Assembly (NCBI RefSeq): GCF_030770395.1
Contig: NZ_CP132480.1
Location: 664,821 to 728,820, forward strand
DNA from: Telluria beijingensis
GTDB lineage: Bacteria; Pseudomonadota; Gammaproteobacteria; Burkholderiales; Burkholderiaceae_D
Direction: 5' to 3'
DNA: 64,000 bases
A program made the position numbers and the translations under genes. Within the stretch, counting starts at the first letter, position 1. Each line of letters begins with the position of its first letter. The notes under the pieces were generated by a model. That model saw only the letters and a program-made list of their open reading frames with translations. It did not search any database and was not told the DNA's origin. This document shows, one piece after another, positions 1 through 10,807 of the stretch.

Positions 1-31
1 ACCGCGTCGGCGGCACAGCCGCCAACCCTAC
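1..31. repeat. REP-like palindromic repeat, family B, single copy
   Basis: A 31-base intergenic element just downstream of rapZ, nearly identical (29 of 31 bases) to 62851-62881 and similar in inverted orientation to 62770-62800. It contains an internal stem (CGGC ... GCCG) and ends in CCAACCCTAC. The extragenic position and recurrence suggest a repetitive extragenic palindrome. No REP-associated transposase is in the window. Confidence 0.6.
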
Positions 32-38
32 CGCAGAC

Positions 39-917
39 TCAAGCCGTCGGATTCTTCGGCTGCTCCCGATGCCGCACGATCACCCGCTCGGTCTCGGCAA
101 AATGCGCGCCCAGATGCTCGGCCATGTACACCGAACGATGCTGCCCGCCGGTGCAGCCCACCGCCACCGTCAGGTAGCTGCGGTTGTCGGTCTTGAAGGA
201 AGGCAGCCACTTGGCCACGAAGGTGCGGATATCGGCCAGCATCTCGGCGGCGCTCGGTTGCGCGTCGAGGAAGTCGATCACCGGCTGGTCCTTGCCGGTG
301 AGTGGCCGCAGGGCCAGGTCGTAATACGGGTTCGGGATCGCGCGCACGTCGAACACGAAGTCGGCGTCGAGCGGCACGCCGACCTTGAACGCGAACGATT
401 CGAAGAACAGCGTCAGCGGCGCATGGTCGACTTCGGCCAGCTCCTTGATCCAGGCGCGCAGCTTGTTGGCCGACAGCTCGGAGGTGTCGATCACATGGCC
501 CAGGTTCTCGATCGACGACAGGCGCTCGCGCTCTTCGGCGATGCATTCGATCAGGGTGCGGCGCGACGCCGGGTTCTCGCCCGGGCGCAGCTCGTGCGAC
601 AGCGGATGGCTGCGCCGGGTCTCGGAAAAGCGTGCGACCAGCGAATGGGTGCTCGAGGTCAGGAACATGACCTTGACAGTGTGACCCTCCTCGCGCAGGC
701 GGCGCACGCTCACCGGCAGTTCGACCAGCGATTCGGCGCTGCGCGCGTCGACCGCGACCGCGATCTTGCCGGTGCCGGTCTCGTTGACGGTATTGACGAG
801 GGCCGTCAGCAGGGCCGGCGGCAGGTTGTCGACGCAGTAGTAACCCGCGTCTTCAAGGACATTCAGGGCCACGGACTTGCCCGAGCCCGAGATGCCGGTG
901 ATGAGGACGATGTGCAT
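39..917 (-). CDS. rapZ: RNase adapter protein RapZ (P-loop nucleotide-binding)
   Basis: A 292-residue protein of the RapZ/YvcJ family, known in enterobacteria to guide RNase E to the sRNA GlmZ and so control glucosamine-6-phosphate synthase. A Walker A motif GISGSGKS lies at about residues 8-15, and the C-terminal half holds the family signature [15 protein letters not shown] chose the ATG at 917 because the protein then opens with [11 protein letters not shown] as in the family; the longer reading frame adds six unsupported residues. It follows hprK in the same direction with about 58 bases between, as in other betaproteobacteria where rapZ sits with the nitrogen PTS genes. No GlmZ-like RNA was seen here, so the target is unknown. 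Confidence 0.95.
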   Translation of the reverse strand: MHIVLITGISGSGKSVALNVLEDAGYYCVDNLPPALLTALVNTVNETGTGKIAVAVDARSAESLVELPVSVRRLREEGHTVKVMFLTSSTHSLVARFSETRRSHPLSHELRPGENPASRRTLIECIAEERERLSSIENLGHVIDTSELSANKLRAWIKELAEVDHAPLTLFFESFAFKVGVPLDADFVFDVRAIPNPYYDLALRPLTGKDQPVIDFLDAQPSAAEMLADIRTFVAKWLPSFKTDNRSYLTVAVGCTGGQHRSVYMAEHLGAHFAETERVIVRHREQPKNPTA

Positions 918-975
918 GCGGCGATGATACCGCAACCGCAGGCCGGCCGCACACGGCCGGGCCGTCGATACCGGT

Positions 976-1917
976 TCAGTCTGCGCTCATCGCCTGGCGC
1001 TGGCGCTCCATGAATTCCTGCAGCGTGTCGATGCCGCGCAGTTGCAGGATGGTGTTGCGCACCGCGGCCTCGAGCAGCACCGCGATGTTGCGGCCGGCCG
1101 CCACCGGAATGACGACCTTGCGCACCGGCAGGCCGAGCACGTCCTCGGTCGGGAAGTGGAAGGGCAGGCGCTCGACTTCTTCGTCCAGTGCGCCGCGCTT
1201 GACCAGGTGCACGATCAGCTTCAGGCGCATCTTGCGTCGTACCGCCGTCTCGCCGAAGATCGCCTTGATGTCCAGCAGGCCCAGGCCGCGCACCTCGAGC
1301 AGGTTCTGCAGCAGCGGCGGGCAGCGGCCCTCGATCATGTTCGGCGCGATGCGCGAGAATTCCACGGCGTCGTCGGCCACCAGGCCGTGCGAGCGCGAGA
1401 TCAGTTCCAGCCCCAGCTCGCTCTTGCCCAGGCCCGAGTCACCGGTGATCAAGACGCCCACGCCCAGCACGTCCATGAACACGCCGTGCATGATCACGCG
1501 CTGGGCCAGCTTCTTGGATAAGTACACGCGCAGGAAGTCGATCACCTGCGCCGCCGGCAGCGGGGTCGAGAACAGCGGGATGTTCTGCTCGTCGCAGATG
1601 GCGAGGATGTCGGGCGGGGTTTCCAGGCCTTGCGCGATGATCAGCGCCGGCGGGCCGCCGCCGATCAGCTCGCCGACCACGTGGCTGCGCGAATTGGCCT
1701 TGAGGCGGTGGTAGTAATCGAGTTCCTGGTGGCCGAACACCTGGATGCGGCCCGGGTGGATCAGGTTCAGGTGGCCGACCTGGTCGGCGGCCGAGGCGGC
1801 ATCGCCGGCGATCTGGCGTTCGCCGCCGGGAAAGCCCGCGAACCAGCCGAGTTGCAGGCTGTCGCGGTTGTCGTCGTACAGCCGTTGGATGGTCAGCGGA
1901 GACTGCAGCATGGGCAT
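976..1917 (-). CDS. hprK: HPr kinase/phosphorylase
   Basis: A 313-residue HprK. It phosphorylates and dephosphorylates a serine of HPr, and in proteobacteria belongs to the regulatory nitrogen PTS. The Walker A motif GDSGLGKS is at about residues 158-165. The HPrK signature [17 protein letters not shown] is at about 207-223. Length is normal for the family. The start may be Met1 (MPMLQSP) or Met3; the sequence does not decide. It lies about 60 bases after ptsN and before rapZ, all on the minus strand, probably one transcript. HPr itself is not in the window. Confidence 0.95.
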   Translation of the reverse strand: MPMLQSPLTIQRLYDDNRDSLQLGWFAGFPGGERQIAGDAASAADQVGHLNLIHPGRIQVFGHQELDYYHRLKANSRSHVVGELIGGGPPALIIAQGLETPPDILAICDEQNIPLFSTPLPAAQVIDFLRVYLSKKLAQRVIMHGVFMDVLGVGVLITGDSGLGKSELGLELISRSHGLVADDAVEFSRIAPNMIEGRCPPLLQNLLEVRGLGLLDIKAIFGETAVRRKMRLKLIVHLVKRGALDEEVERLPFHFPTEDVLGLPVRKVVIPVAAGRNIAVLLEAAVRNTILQLRGIDTLQEFMERQRQAMSAD

Positions 1918-1979
1918 TGTCGTCGTCGCAAAATAGGCGCGCGCGGCCCGATTGCCGCGCGTTTTACTGGACGGTCAGT

Positions 1980-2462
1980 TTAACCCAGAGCCTGCAGGCT
2001 GGGTTGCCAGTTGATAATGCGGTCATGCACCGATTTCGGATCGGGGTCGGTCGCCAGCGCGGTGCGCACCGATTCGTCGGAGAACAGCTCGGCGATCTCG
2101 GACAGGATCTCGAGGTGCTGCTGGGTGACGTGGTCCGGAATCAAGAGGAAGAACAGCAGGCTGACCGGCTGGCCGTCGGGCGACTCGAAGGGAATCGCTT
2201 CCTTCAGGCGCACGAAGGCGGCCAGCGGCGATTTGAGGCTCTTGCTGCCCTTGATGCGGCCGTGCGGGACGGCGACGCCGTGGCCCAGGCCGGTCGAGCC
2301 GAGGCGTTCGCGGGCGAACAGGTTTTCGGAAACGATCGAACGGGCGATGCCGCAATTGTTTTCGAAGATCAGGCCGGCTTGCTCGAAAGCCCGCTTCTTG
2401 CTCGACACTTCGATGTCGAGCTGGACGTTCTCGAGCGAGAGGATTTTGCTTAGGTTCGTCAT
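1980..2462 (-). CDS. ptsN: PTS IIA-like nitrogen-regulatory protein PtsN (EIIA-Ntr)
   Basis: A 160-residue EIIA domain of the PtsN type, the output phosphoprotein of the nitrogen PTS (PtsP-PtsO-PtsN), which in other bacteria controls potassium transport and stress responses by protein contacts. The phospho-acceptor histidine lies in GVAVPHGR. I chose the ATG at 2462 (MTNLSKILSLENVQLD), which matches the family start; the open frame runs 13 codons further upstream without support. It is the first gene of ptsN-hprK-rapZ. The usual upstream partners rpoN and hpf are absent; queF lies 365 bases upstream instead. Confidence 0.93.
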   Translation of the reverse strand: MTNLSKILSLENVQLDIEVSSKKRAFEQAGLIFENNCGIARSIVSENLFARERLGSTGLGHGVAVPHGRIKGSKSLKSPLAAFVRLKEAIPFESPDGQPVSLLFFLLIPDHVTQQHLEILSEIAELFSDESVRTALATDPDPKSVHDRIINWQPSLQALG

Positions 2463-2827
2463 AACGTGGGTGCGATGCACGCGTGGAGTGCTTGCGAGCA
2501 CGGATTATAGGCCTGTTTGCGGCCCAAGACACTCGAATTCGCGACAGTTTGGCCTTCTCGCCGGACGGTCGCACGATACCCGTCGAAACGGGATAACCAG
2601 TTAGTTGATTTGCATCAACATCGTTACGCAATTTCCTTAACGAATTGTCTGTTGGCGCCAGCAATCGTATGCCGGTCCACCGATTTGCCGATCAATGCTC
2701 GCCGAACTATGTCGGGAGCAGCCGGAGCGTTCAGAATCCTATAGCAAAAGGTGATGCCATGCACGGTGCATGGCTGTCGTCTAAAACGCACAAGCGTACG
2801 GCGAATATCCTGCCAGAAACTCGATGT
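2463..2827. other. Intergenic region between ptsN and queF
   Basis: 365 bases without a credible gene. It is less GC-rich than the flanks in 2600-2760. A short hairpin (CCCGT, loop CGAA, ACGGG) sits at 2579-2592. The promoter of ptsN should lie here, but I could not pick a convincing -35/-10 pair. Short reading frames present have no family resemblance. Confidence 0.5.
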
Positions 2828-3664
2828 TTACTGGCGCGCGCCACGCAGATTGCCCGGCTTGCCGGTGCTGAAATTCGCCCGCCAGGGGTTGATGTCCAGG
2901 CCGCCGCGCCGCGTGTAACGGGCATAGACGGCCAGCTTGCTCGGCTGGCACTGGCGCAGCACATCCATGAAGATGCGCTCAACACACTGCTCGTGGAACT
3001 CGTTGTGTTCGCGGAAGCCGATCAGGTATTTCAGCAAGCCTTCCTGGTCGATCTGCGGGCCGACGTAGCGGATCTGCACCGTGCCCCAGTCGGGCTGGCC
3101 GGTGACCAGGCAGTTGGACTTGAGCAGGTGCGACACCAGGGTTTCCTCGACCGGCGCTTCGGCGTGGTTCGCGCTGAGCAGTTGCGGGGCGGGAGAGTAG
3201 TCGTCGACCTCGATGTCGAGCCGGTCCAGCAGCGTGCCTTCCAACTCGCCCATGCGGATGGCGCCGAAGTCTTCGGGACTGGTCAGGGTGACGTGGACCG
3301 GCGCGCCGAAGCCGTTCGACAGGTCGTCGCGCAGCAGGGCCAGCAGGGCATCAGGACCGGCGAGGCGGGTCTGGTTGAACGAGTTCAGGTACAGCTTGAA
3401 CGATTTCGATTCGACGATGTTCGGCGAATCGGCCGGCGCCGTCACGGTCGCGATGGCGACCTGCGGCTTGCCGCGCATGTTCAGCCACGACAGTTCATAG
3501 GCGTTCCAGATGTCGACCCCGAAGAAGGGCAGGGTGCCGGAGCCGGCGGTCAGCCCGAGCTCGTCGCGCTTTTGCTGGCGCGGGATTGGGAACAGCAGTT
3601 CCGGTGCGTACTGGCTCTGGTAGGCAGAAGATTTGCCGAGTGGCGATTGATCAGGGGTATTCAT
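2828..3664 (-). CDS. queF: NADPH-dependent 7-cyano-7-deazaguanine reductase QueF
   Basis: A 278-residue QueF of the long (YqcD-type, tandem T-fold) subfamily. It reduces the nitrile preQ0 to preQ1 in queuosine tRNA modification. The substrate-pocket segment [16 protein letters not shown] is present. The catalytic cysteine lies in [13 protein letters not shown], followed by the family C-terminus [11 protein letters not shown] and [16 protein letters not shown] at 3664 is preferred over an in-frame TTG two codons upstream. It is monocistronic here, between ptsN and ilvA. Confidence 0.95.
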   Translation of the reverse strand: MNTPDQSPLGKSSAYQSQYAPELLFPIPRQQKRDELGLTAGSGTLPFFGVDIWNAYELSWLNMRGKPQVAIATVTAPADSPNIVESKSFKLYLNSFNQTRLAGPDALLALLRDDLSNGFGAPVHVTLTSPEDFGAIRMGELEGTLLDRLDIEVDDYSPAPQLLSANHAEAPVEETLVSHLLKSNCLVTGQPDWGTVQIRYVGPQIDQEGLLKYLIGFREHNEFHEQCVERIFMDVLRQCQPSKLAVYARYTRRGGLDINPWRANFSTGKPGNLRGARQ

Positions 3665-3715
3665 AAGCAAGGATAGACGGTCCGCGCCGCCGGCTTGTGA
3701 CCACTAGCGCATGAA

Positions 3716-3820
3716 CGTCGTTCCCGCGCAGGCGGGAACCCAAGTTTGCATGCAGCATGGCGATCGTCGACCTCGTCGGTGATGCCCAGGACTTGGGTTC
3801 CCGCCTGCGCGGGAACGACG
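3716..3820. repeat. REP-like inverted pair, family A
   Basis: Two 30-base units, 3716-3745 and 3791-3820, are exact reverse complements of each other, 45 bases apart. Each contains the palindrome TTCCCGCGCAGGCGGGAA. Two more units of the same family occur at 43952-43981 and 44008-44037, also as an inverted pair. They lie between the convergent 5' end of queF and the 3' end of ilvA. The arrangement matches REP/BIME elements known from many proteobacteria; mobility by an external transposase is inference. Confidence 0.85.
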
Positions 3821-3871
3821 GTATCGAGGCTGGCGGATAAAAGAGCGCAGACTCTGTTCAACACATGGGGC

Positions 3872-5410
3872 CTAAGCCCCCAAAAACAATTTGTAGACGG
3901 GATTGTCGCTCTCATCCCAATAACGATAACCGAGCGAAGCGAGGAACTGCCTGAACTCCTCCATCTCGGCCGGCGGCACCTGCAGCCCGACCAAAATACG
4001 CCCCACATCCCCGCCTTGGTTGCGGTAGTGGAACAACGAGATATTCCAGTTCGGCGCCATGCTGTCCAGGAAGCGCATCAGCGCGCCTGGCCGTTCAGGA
4101 AACTCGAAACGATACAGCAATTCGTCGTGAGCAAGTGCACTTTTCCCGCCCACCAGGTGCCGGATATGCAGCTTGGCCAGCTCGTCATAGGTCAGGTCGA
4201 GCGTCTTGTAGCCATGTTCCTCGAAAGTGCGTGCAAGCTGGCCGGATTCGCTGCGGCTGCTTACTTGCGCCCCGACGAACACATGGGCCTCGTTCGCATG
4301 GCTGATGCGGTAATTGAACTCGGTAATATTGCGCGGACCGACCAAGGCGCAGAAGCGGCGGAAGCTGCCGCGCTGCTCGGGCACGGTCACGGCGAACACG
4401 GCTTCGCGCGATTCGCCCAGCTCGGCGCGTTCGGCCACGAAGCGCAGGCGGTCGAAGTTCATATTGGCGCCGCAGGCCACCGCCACCAGCGTCTCGCCCT
4501 TGACGGGCTCGCGGTTCATCTGCGAACGCTCGACATAGGCCTTGGCGCCGGCCACCGCCAGCGCGCCGGCCGGCTCGAGGATGCTGCGCGTATCCTGGAA
4601 CACGTCCTGGATCGCGGCGCAGATGGCGTCGGTATCGACCAGGATGATCTCGTCGACCACCTGCTGGGCGACGCGGAAGGTTTCCTCCCCCACCAGGCGC
4701 ACCGCGGTGCCGTCCGAGAACAGGCCGACGTCGGTGAGCGTGACGCGCTGGCCGGCCTTCAGGCTGCGCGCCATCGCGTCCGAATCGAGCGTCTGCACGC
4801 CGATGATCTTGATGTCGGGCCGGATCTGTTTCACGTAGGCGCCGATGCCGGCGATCAGGCCGCCGCCGCCGATGGCGACGAAGATCGCGTGGATTGGGCT
4901 CGACAATTGGCGCAGAATTTCCATGCCGATCGTGCCCTGGCCGGCGATCACGTCCGGATCGTCGAACGGGTGAACGAAGGTCAGGCGCTGTTCCTTCTCG
5001 AGCAGCAGGGCATGGTTATAGGCGTCGGTGTACGAGTCGCCATGCAGCACGACCTCGACGCTGGCGCCGCCGCGCGCCTTGACCGCGTCGATCTTCACCT
5101 GCGGCGTCGTGGTCGGCATCACGATCAGTGCGCGGCAGCCGAGGCGGCAGGCCGACAGCGCCACGCCCTGGGCGTGATTGCCGGCCGAGGCGCAAATCAC
5201 GCCGCGCTTGAGCTGTTCGGGCGTCAGGTTCGCCATCTTGTTGTAGGCGCCGCGCAGCTTGAAGCTGAACACGCTCTGCATGTCTTCGCGTTTGAAATAA
5301 ATGCGGTTGCCCATGCGTTCGGACAGGGTAGGGGCGAGCTCGAGCGGCGTCTGCTCGGCCACGTCGTAGACGCGGGCGGTCAGGATTTTTCTGAGGTAGT
5401 CGGTAGTCAT
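3872..5410 (-). CDS. ilvA: Threonine ammonia-lyase, biosynthetic (threonine deaminase)
   Basis: A 512-residue PLP enzyme converting threonine to 2-oxobutanoate, the first step of isoleucine synthesis. The PLP lysine is Lys51 in SFKLRGAYNKM. The glycine-rich phosphate loop VAIGGGGLIAG follows, and the C-terminal third holds two ACT-like regulatory segments (for example VPERRGSF-like and FPERPGALMRFLD) typical of the long isoleucine-sensitive form. ATG at 5410 (MTTDYLRKIL) matches the family start. It is divergent from the yqaA-like gene; the 193-base spacer must hold both promoters. Confidence 0.95.
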   Translation of the reverse strand: MTTDYLRKILTARVYDVAEQTPLELAPTLSERMGNRIYFKREDMQSVFSFKLRGAYNKMANLTPEQLKRGVICASAGNHAQGVALSACRLGCRALIVMPTTTPQVKIDAVKARGGASVEVVLHGDSYTDAYNHALLLEKEQRLTFVHPFDDPDVIAGQGTIGMEILRQLSSPIHAIFVAIGGGGLIAGIGAYVKQIRPDIKIIGVQTLDSDAMARSLKAGQRVTLTDVGLFSDGTAVRLVGEETFRVAQQVVDEIILVDTDAICAAIQDVFQDTRSILEPAGALAVAGAKAYVERSQMNREPVKGETLVAVACGANMNFDRLRFVAERAELGESREAVFAVTVPEQRGSFRRFCALVGPRNITEFNYRISHANEAHVFVGAQVSSRSESGQLARTFEEHGYKTLDLTYDELAKLHIRHLVGGKSALAHDELLYRFEFPERPGALMRFLDSMAPNWNISLFHYRNQGGDVGRILVGLQVPPAEMEEFRQFLASLGYRYWDESDNPVYKLFLGA

Positions 5411-5535
5411 GGTCGGAATGCAAAAGTCAGCCGGCAAGGCCGGCGGGACGGACGACGCGAACTGTTCCGCTAGGGTGGGTGACCTTGGCGCAAAGGTCGA
5501 TGCGACGCGCTGGATGACAGGCTCGTCGTATCGTG

Positions 5536-5564
5536 TCGTGACGAATATACGGGATCATTATAAT
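5536..5564 (+). promoter_or_regulatory. Candidate sigma-70 promoter of the yqaA-like gene
   Basis: A perfect TATAAT at 5559-5564, 40 bases before the start codon at 5604. The -35 position 17 bases upstream is poor (TCGTGA). Called from the -10 match and its place in the divergent spacer. Confidence 0.5.
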
Positions 5565-5603
5565 GGAGCCTTATCGTCATTACCTACCATCAATCAGGCT
5601 CGC

Positions 5604-6107
5604 ATGATCGAATCCGCTGTCCAATGGCTGCTTGATATCCTGGCTGCGCCGACCGTCGGGCTGACATCCATCTTCATCGTCAGTTTCGTCTCCGCCACCT
5701 TGTTGCCGCTCGGCTCCGAGCCGGCCGTGTTCGCGGTCATCAAGGCCAATCCCGACATGTTCTGGCCGGCAATCCTGACCGGCACCCTCGGCAATACCTT
5801 GGGCGGCGCCTTCGACTACTTCCTCGGCTACCGCGCCAAGGTCGCGTTCGCGAAAGAGCGCCAGAGCCGCTGGTTCGGCTGGCTCAAGCGTTATGGCGCC
5901 AAGACCATGTTGCTGTCATGGCTGCCGGGCATCGGCGATCCACTGTGCACGCTGGCCGGCTGGCTGCATCTGCCGTTCTGGCCCAGCGTGATGTATATGG
6001 CGATCGGCAAGTTTGCCCGTTATCTCACTATGACGCTGGCGCTGCTGTACATCCCGGACAGCTTCTGGCAGTCGCTCGGCGACATGCTGACGCGCATTAC
6101 CGGCTGA
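5604..6107 (+). CDS. YqaA-family inner membrane protein (SNARE-associated/DedA-like)
   Basis: A 167-residue membrane protein. It resembles the YqaA branch of the DedA/SNARE-associated superfamily: a first hydrophobic segment, then ATLLPLGSEPAVF, the small-residue helix GTLGNTLGGAFDYFLGY, and GIGDPLCTLAGWLHLPFW near the C-terminus. DedA relatives act in lipid carrier or membrane homeostasis; the substrate of YqaA proteins is not established. The ATG at 5604 is chosen over a far-upstream in-frame start because the protein then begins at the usual amphipathic segment and a TATAAT lies just before it. Divergent from ilvA. Confidence 0.85.
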   Translation: MIESAVQWLLDILAAPTVGLTSIFIVSFVSATLLPLGSEPAVFAVIKANPDMFWPAILTGTLGNTLGGAFDYFLGYRAKVAFAKERQSRWFGWLKRYGAKTMLLSWLPGIGDPLCTLAGWLHLPFWPSVMYMAIGKFARYLTMTLALLYIPDSFWQSLGDMLTRITG

Positions 6108-6342
6108 CTCTTGATGCCTCAGGGCCGTTCAGCAACGCCTTACGAGATATGCTGTTTGGATCGCCAGCCTTTACAATCGATGCATAGGTGGCGTTGCAAG
6201 CAAATTAAGTTTGATTTTTACAAGTAGTATAGACATTTTGTTGTGTCGCCCAGAATGGCGGACTGGGCATTACCCGAGCGTGGTGCATCGCAATAAGCTA
6301 GAATGAATGTCCTTCGGGCCCTCCGATCGTCGACCAGAATTC

Positions 6343-9300
6343 ATGAACGCCCCCGCACACATCCATACCCTGCTTGCCGATAACGCTCCTGCGCGCCTGC
6401 GCGAGATCCCCTATAACTACACCTCGTTCTCGGACCGCGAAATCGTGATCCGCCTGCTCGGTGAGTCATCGTGGGCCTTGCTCGACAGCCTGCGCGGCGC
6501 GCGCCAGACCGGCCGTTCGGCGCGCATGCTGTACGAGGTGCTGGGCGATATCTGGGTCGTGCGCCGCAATCCCTACCTGCAGGACGACATGCTGGACAAC
6601 CCGAAGCGCCGGGCCAAGCTGATCGAGGCGCTGCACCACCGCCTGGGCGAGATCGACAAGCGCCGCACGACGGTCGATGCGCTGGACGCGTCCGCCGACA
6701 GCGACCCGGCCATGGTGGCCACCCGCAGCGCCGCCGTCGAGCAGTTGCTGGCGGCCGCGCGGCGCGCGGTGGACGACTTCGGCCGCGAGTTCGCCGAAAC
6801 CTATGACCTGCGCAAGCGCGCCGTGAAAGTGCTGGGCGCCTATACCGACAAGCGCAATATCCGCTTCGACGGCATGCACCGCACCTCGCACGTGACCGAC
6901 GCCACCGACTGGCGCGTCGAATACCCGTTCCTGGTGCTGGTGCCCGACACCGAAGACGAGATGGCCGGCCTGGTCAAGGGCTGCATCGAACTGGGACTGA
7001 CCATCATCCCGCGCGGCGGCGGCACCGGCTATACCGGCGGCGCGATCCCGCTTACGCCGATGTCGGCCGTGATCAATACCGAAAAGCTGATCGGCATCGG
7101 CGAGGTCGAGATGACCGCGATGCCGGGACTAAACCGCGAGTACGCGACCATCCACACCTATGCCGGCGTGGTCACGCAGCGGGTGTCGCAGGCGGCCGAG
7201 AAGGCCGGCTTCGTGTTCGCGGTGGACCCGACCTCGGCCCACGCGTCCTGCGTGGGCGGCAATATCGCGATGAACGCTGGCGGCAAGAAGGCCGTGTTGT
7301 GGGGCACGGCGCTCGACAACCTGGCCTCGTGGCGCATGGTCGACCCGAATGGCGACTGGCTCGACGTCACCCGCATCAACCACAACCTCGGCAAGATCCA
7401 CGATGCGCCGACCGCCGAATTCCTGCTCGAATGGACGCATCCGTCGTTGAAGGGCGCCCCCAAGGGCCAGCCGTTCCGCACCGAGACGCTCACCATCGAA
7501 GGCCGGCGCTTCCGCAAGGAAGGCCTGGGCAAGGACGTCACCGACAAATTCCTGGCCGGCCTGCCGGGCATCCAGAAAGAGGGCACCGACGGCCTGATCA
7601 CCTCGAGCCGCTGGATCCTGCACAAGATGCCCAAGTTCACCCGCACGGTGGCGCTGGAATTCTTCGGCCAGGCGCGCGATGCGATCCCGTCGATCGTCGA
7701 GATCAAGGATTACCTGGACAGCCTGCCGAAGAACGGCGACCCGGCGTTCGCCACCTTGCGGCTGGCGGGCCTGGAACACCTGGACGAGCGCTACCTGCGC
7801 GCGGTCGGCTACGCGACCAAGTCCAAGCGCGGCGTGCTGCCCAAGATGGCGCTGTTCGGCGACATCGTCGGCGACGACGAGAACGCGGTGGCGCTGGCGG
7901 CCTCGGAAGTGGTGCGCCTGGCGAATACCCGGGTCGGCGAGGGCTTTGTCGCCGTCAGCCCCGAAGCGCGCAAGAAATTCTGGCTCGACCGCGCCCGCAC
8001 CGCGGCCATCGCGCGCCACACCAACGCCTTCAAGATCAATGAAGACGTGGTCATTCCGCTCAACCGCATGGGCGAGTACACCGACGGCATCGAGCGCATC
8101 AATGTCGAGCTGTCGATCAAGAACAAGCTGCAGCTGGTGGACCAGCTGCGTGCCTATCTCGCCAGCGACCACCTGCCGCTGGCCAAGAGCGACGATGCCA
8201 CCGGCGATGGCGTGGACCGCGACGAGATCATGGGCGACCGCCCGCTGCAGGCGCGCGCGCTGGTCGACCTGGTCGACAAGCGCTGGACCTTCATCCTGGC
8301 CAACCTGGATGCGCCATTGGGCGAAGCCCGCCATCAGTTGCAGACCCTGGGCCTCGATCACCTGGCCGGGGCGCTCGACGCCCGCCTGGCGATCCAGCCC
8401 GATGCGCGCCTGTTCGACGCCGTGCAGGACCATACCGTGCGCATCTCGTGGAAGGCCGACATTCGCGCGCCGCTGCGCCAGATCTTCAATGGCGCGGCCT
8501 ACCAGTGCATCCTCGACGAAGCAACCGCGATCCACAAGCGCGTGCTGCGCTCGCGCGTGTTCGTCGCCCTGCACATGCACGCCGGCGACGGCAACGTCCA
8601 CACCAACCTGCCGGTGAACTCGGACGATTACGCGATGCTGCAGGACGCGCACAAGGCGGTCGAGCGCATCATGAAGCTGGCGCGGTCGCTGGACGGCGTG
8701 ATCTCGGGCGAGCACGGCATCGGCATCACCAAGCTGGAGTTCCTCACCGACGACGAGATCCAGGACTTCCGCGACTACAAGGTGCGGGTCGACCCGGAAG
8801 GCCGCTTCAACAAGGGCAAGCTGCTCAATCTCGAAGGCGCCCACGCCGACTTGCGCAACGCCTACACGCCGTCGTTCGGCCTGATGGGCCATGAATCGCT
8901 GATCATGCAGCAGAGCGATATCGGCGAGATCGCCCACAGCATCAAGGACTGCCTGCGCTGCGGCAAATGCAAGCCGGTGTGCACGACCCACGTGCCGGGG
9001 GCGAACCTGCTGTATTCGCCGCGCGACAAGATCCTGGCCACGTCGGCGCTGATCGAGGCCTTCCTGTACGAGGAACAGACCCGGCGCGGCGTCTCGCTGC
9101 GCCACTGGGAGGAGTTCGAGGACGTGGCCGACCACTGCACCGTGTGCCACAAATGCGTGACGCCCTGTCCGGTCAACATCGACTTCGGCGACGTCTCGAT
9201 GAATATGCGTAACCTGCTGCGCAAGATGGACAAGCGCAGCTTCAAGCCGGCCAACCGCGCGGCGATGTTCTTCCTCAACGCGACCGATCCGACCACGATC

Positions 9301-10362
9301 AATGCCACGCGCAAGGTGATGATCGATTTCGGTTTCAAGGCCCAGCGCTTCGGCAACCGCATGTTGAAGACGCTGTCGAAGCCGCAGCTGGCTGCGCCAC
9401 CGCCGACCGTCGGCAAGGCGCCCGTGCGCGAGCAGGTGATCCACTTCATCAACAAGAAGATGCCGGGCAACCTACCGAAGAAGACGGCGCGCGCGCTGCT
9501 CGACATCGAGGACGACAAGATCGTCCCGATCATCCGCAACCCCAAGAAAACCACGGCCGACACCGAAGCCGTGTTCTACTTCCCCGGCTGCGGCTCGGAG
9601 CGCCTGTTCTCGCAAGTGGGCCTGGCCACGCAGGCGATGCTGTGGGAAGTGGGCGTGCAGACCGTGCTGCCGCCGGGTTACCTGTGCTGCGGCTATCCGC
9701 AGCGCGGCGCCGGCCAGTACGACAAGGCCGACAAGATGATGACGGATAACCGCGTGCTGTTCCACCGCATGGCCAACACGCTGAACTACCTCGACATCAA
9801 GACCGTGCTGGTCTCGTGCGGCACCTGCTACGACCAGCTGGCGACCTATGAATTCGAGAAGATCTTCCCGGGCTGCCGCATCATGGACATCCATGAATAT
9901 TTGCTCGAGAAGGGCGTCAAGCTGGAAGGCGTGAACGGCACCCGCTATATGTACCACGAGCCTTGCCACAACCCGATGAAGCTGCAGGACTCGGTCAAGA
10001 CGGTCAATGCGCTGGTCGCAACCCATGACGAGGTCAAGATCGAGAAGAACGACCGCTGCTGCGGCGAGTCGGGCACCTTCGCCGTGAGCCGCCCCGACAT
10101 CTCGACCCAGGTGCGTTCGCGCAAGGAAGTCGAGATGGTCAAGGGCGCGGATAAACTGCGCGCCGACGGCTTCAAGGGCGACGTCAAGATCCTGACCAGC
10201 TGCCCGTCCTGCCTGCAGGGCCTGAGCCGCTACAACGACGATTCGGGCACCACCGCCGACTACATCGTGGTCGAGATTGCGAAGCACCTGCTGGGCGAGA
10301 ACTGGCTGCCCGAATACGTGGCGCGCGCCAACAACGGCGGCATCGAAAGGGTGCTGGTATGA
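6343..10362 (+). CDS. DUF3683 FAD-linked oxidase / Fe-S oxidoreductase (D-lactate dehydrogenase-like fusion)
   Basis: A 1,339-residue multidomain enzyme. An N-terminal DUF3683 region (about 1-170) is followed by an FAD-binding_4 domain (about 190-360, with [18 protein letters not shown]) and an FAD-oxidase C-terminal domain ending near [16 protein letters not shown] (about 790). Next come two 4Fe-4S motifs, [11 protein letters not shown] (about 870) and [13 protein letters not shown] (about 932). Two CCG cysteine-rich domains follow (PGCGSER ... LCCGYPQRG near 1080-1115, and EPCHNP ... RCCGESGTF near 1205-1245). The order resembles GlcD fused to GlcF, so oxidation of a 2-hydroxyacid such as D-lactate with electrons to quinone is likely; the substrate is not proven. 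The start is the ATG at 6343 ([10 protein letters not shown]). The stop overlaps the HIT gene start by four bases. Confidence 0.88.
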   Translation: MNAPAHIHTLLADNAPARLREIPYNYTSFSDREIVIRLLGESSWALLDSLRGARQTGRSARMLYEVLGDIWVVRRNPYLQDDMLDNPKRRAKLIEALHHRLGEIDKRRTTVDALDASADSDPAMVATRSAAVEQLLAAARRAVDDFGREFAETYDLRKRAVKVLGAYTDKRNIRFDGMHRTSHVTDATDWRVEYPFLVLVPDTEDEMAGLVKGCIELGLTIIPRGGGTGYTGGAIPLTPMSAVINTEKLIGIGEVEMTAMPGLNREYATIHTYAGVVTQRVSQAAEKAGFVFAVDPTSAHASCVGGNIAMNAGGKKAVLWGTALDNLASWRMVDPNGDWLDVTRINHNLGKIHDAPTAEFLLEWTHPSLKGAPKGQPFRTETLTIEGRRFRKEGLGKDVTDKFLAGLPGIQKEGTDGLITSSRWILHKMPKFTRTVALEFFGQARDAIPSIVEIKDYLDSLPKNGDPAFATLRLAGLEHLDERYLRAVGYATKSKRGVLPKMALFGDIVGDDENAVALAASEVVRLANTRVGEGFVAVSPEARKKFWLDRARTAAIARHTNAFKINEDVVIPLNRMGEYTDGIERINVELSIKNKLQLVDQLRAYLASDHLPLAKSDDATGDGVDRDEIMGDRPLQARALVDLVDKRWTFILANLDAPLGEARHQLQTLGLDHLAGALDARLAIQPDARLFDAVQDHTVRISWKADIRAPLRQIFNGAAYQCILDEATAIHKRVLRSRVFVALHMHAGDGNVHTNLPVNSDDYAMLQDAHKAVERIMKLARSLDGVISGEHGIGITKLEFLTDDEIQDFRDYKVRVDPEGRFNKGKLLNLEGAHADLRNAYTPSFGLMGHESLIMQQSDIGEIAHSIKDCLRCGKCKPVCTTHVPGANLLYSPRDKILATSALIEAFLYEEQTRRGVSLRHWEEFEDVADHCTVCHKCVTPCPVNIDFGDVSMNMRNLLRKMDKRSFKPANRAAMFFLNATDPTTINATRKVMIDFGFKAQRFGNRMLKTLSKPQLAAPPPTVGKAPVREQVIHFINKKMPGNLPKKTARALLDIEDDKIVPIIRNPKKTTADTEAVFYFPGCGSERLFSQVGLATQAMLWEVGVQTVLPPGYLCCGYPQRGAGQYDKADKMMTDNRVLFHRMANTLNYLDIKTVLVSCGTCYDQLATYEFEKIFPGCRIMDIHEYLLEKGVKLEGVNGTRYMYHEPCHNPMKLQDSVKTVNALVATHDEVKIEKNDRCCGESGTFAVSRPDISTQVRSRKEVEMVKGADKLRADGFKGDVKILTSCPSCLQGLSRYNDDSGTTADYIVVEIAKHLLGENWLPEYVARANNGGIERVLV

Positions 10363-10790
10363 CGGTGCTGCGCGAGCCTGGCTGCGAGCTGTGCAACCTG
10401 GCGGCGCCTGCGGCCTGGCGCGGCGACAAGTTCAGCGTGATCGTCGTCGACGATGCCAGCTACCCCGGCTTTTGCCGCGTGATCTGGCACGACCATGTGC
10501 GCGAGATGAGCGACCTGGCGCGCGATGACCGCCTGCTGGTGAACGAGGCCGTGTTCCTGGTCGAACAGGCGGTGCGCGAAGTCATGCAGCCGCTGAAGGT
10601 CAATGTGGCCAGCCTGGGCAATGTGGTGCCGCACCTGCACTGGCATATCATTCCGCGCTATGCCGACGACGCCCACTTCCCGGCGCCCGTGTGGGCGCAG
10701 GCGGTGCGCGAGACGCCATCGGATATCCTGGCCGCGCGCCGCGCGCTGGCCGAACAACTGGGCGCCGCCATCGCGCGCCGTTTTACCTGA
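10359..10790 (+). CDS. HIT-family nucleotide-binding hydrolase
   Basis: A 143-residue histidine-triad protein with the motif [11 protein letters not shown] (H-x-H-x-H) near residues 90-100. HIT proteins hydrolyse nucleoside phosphoramidates or dinucleoside polyphosphates. It starts with an ATGA overlap on the stop of the DUF3683 gene, so the two are translationally coupled. This compact form, with GCELCN near the N-terminus, is common beside DUF3683 and DUF971 genes in betaproteobacteria as far as I know; a functional link is inferred only from coupling. Confidence 0.9.
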   Translation: MTVLREPGCELCNLAAPAAWRGDKFSVIVVDDASYPGFCRVIWHDHVREMSDLARDDRLLVNEAVFLVEQAVREVMQPLKVNVASLGNVVPHLHWHIIPRYADDAHFPAPVWAQAVRETPSDILAARRALAEQLGAAIARRFT

Positions 10791-10807
10791 ATTGAACAGA
10801 GATTTTT

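Noticed and set aside
7129..9444. Minus-strand open frame of 771 codons
   Set aside because: Antisense shadow of the FAD/Fe-S oxidoreductase gene in high-GC DNA; His/Arg/Val-rich with no family resemblance.
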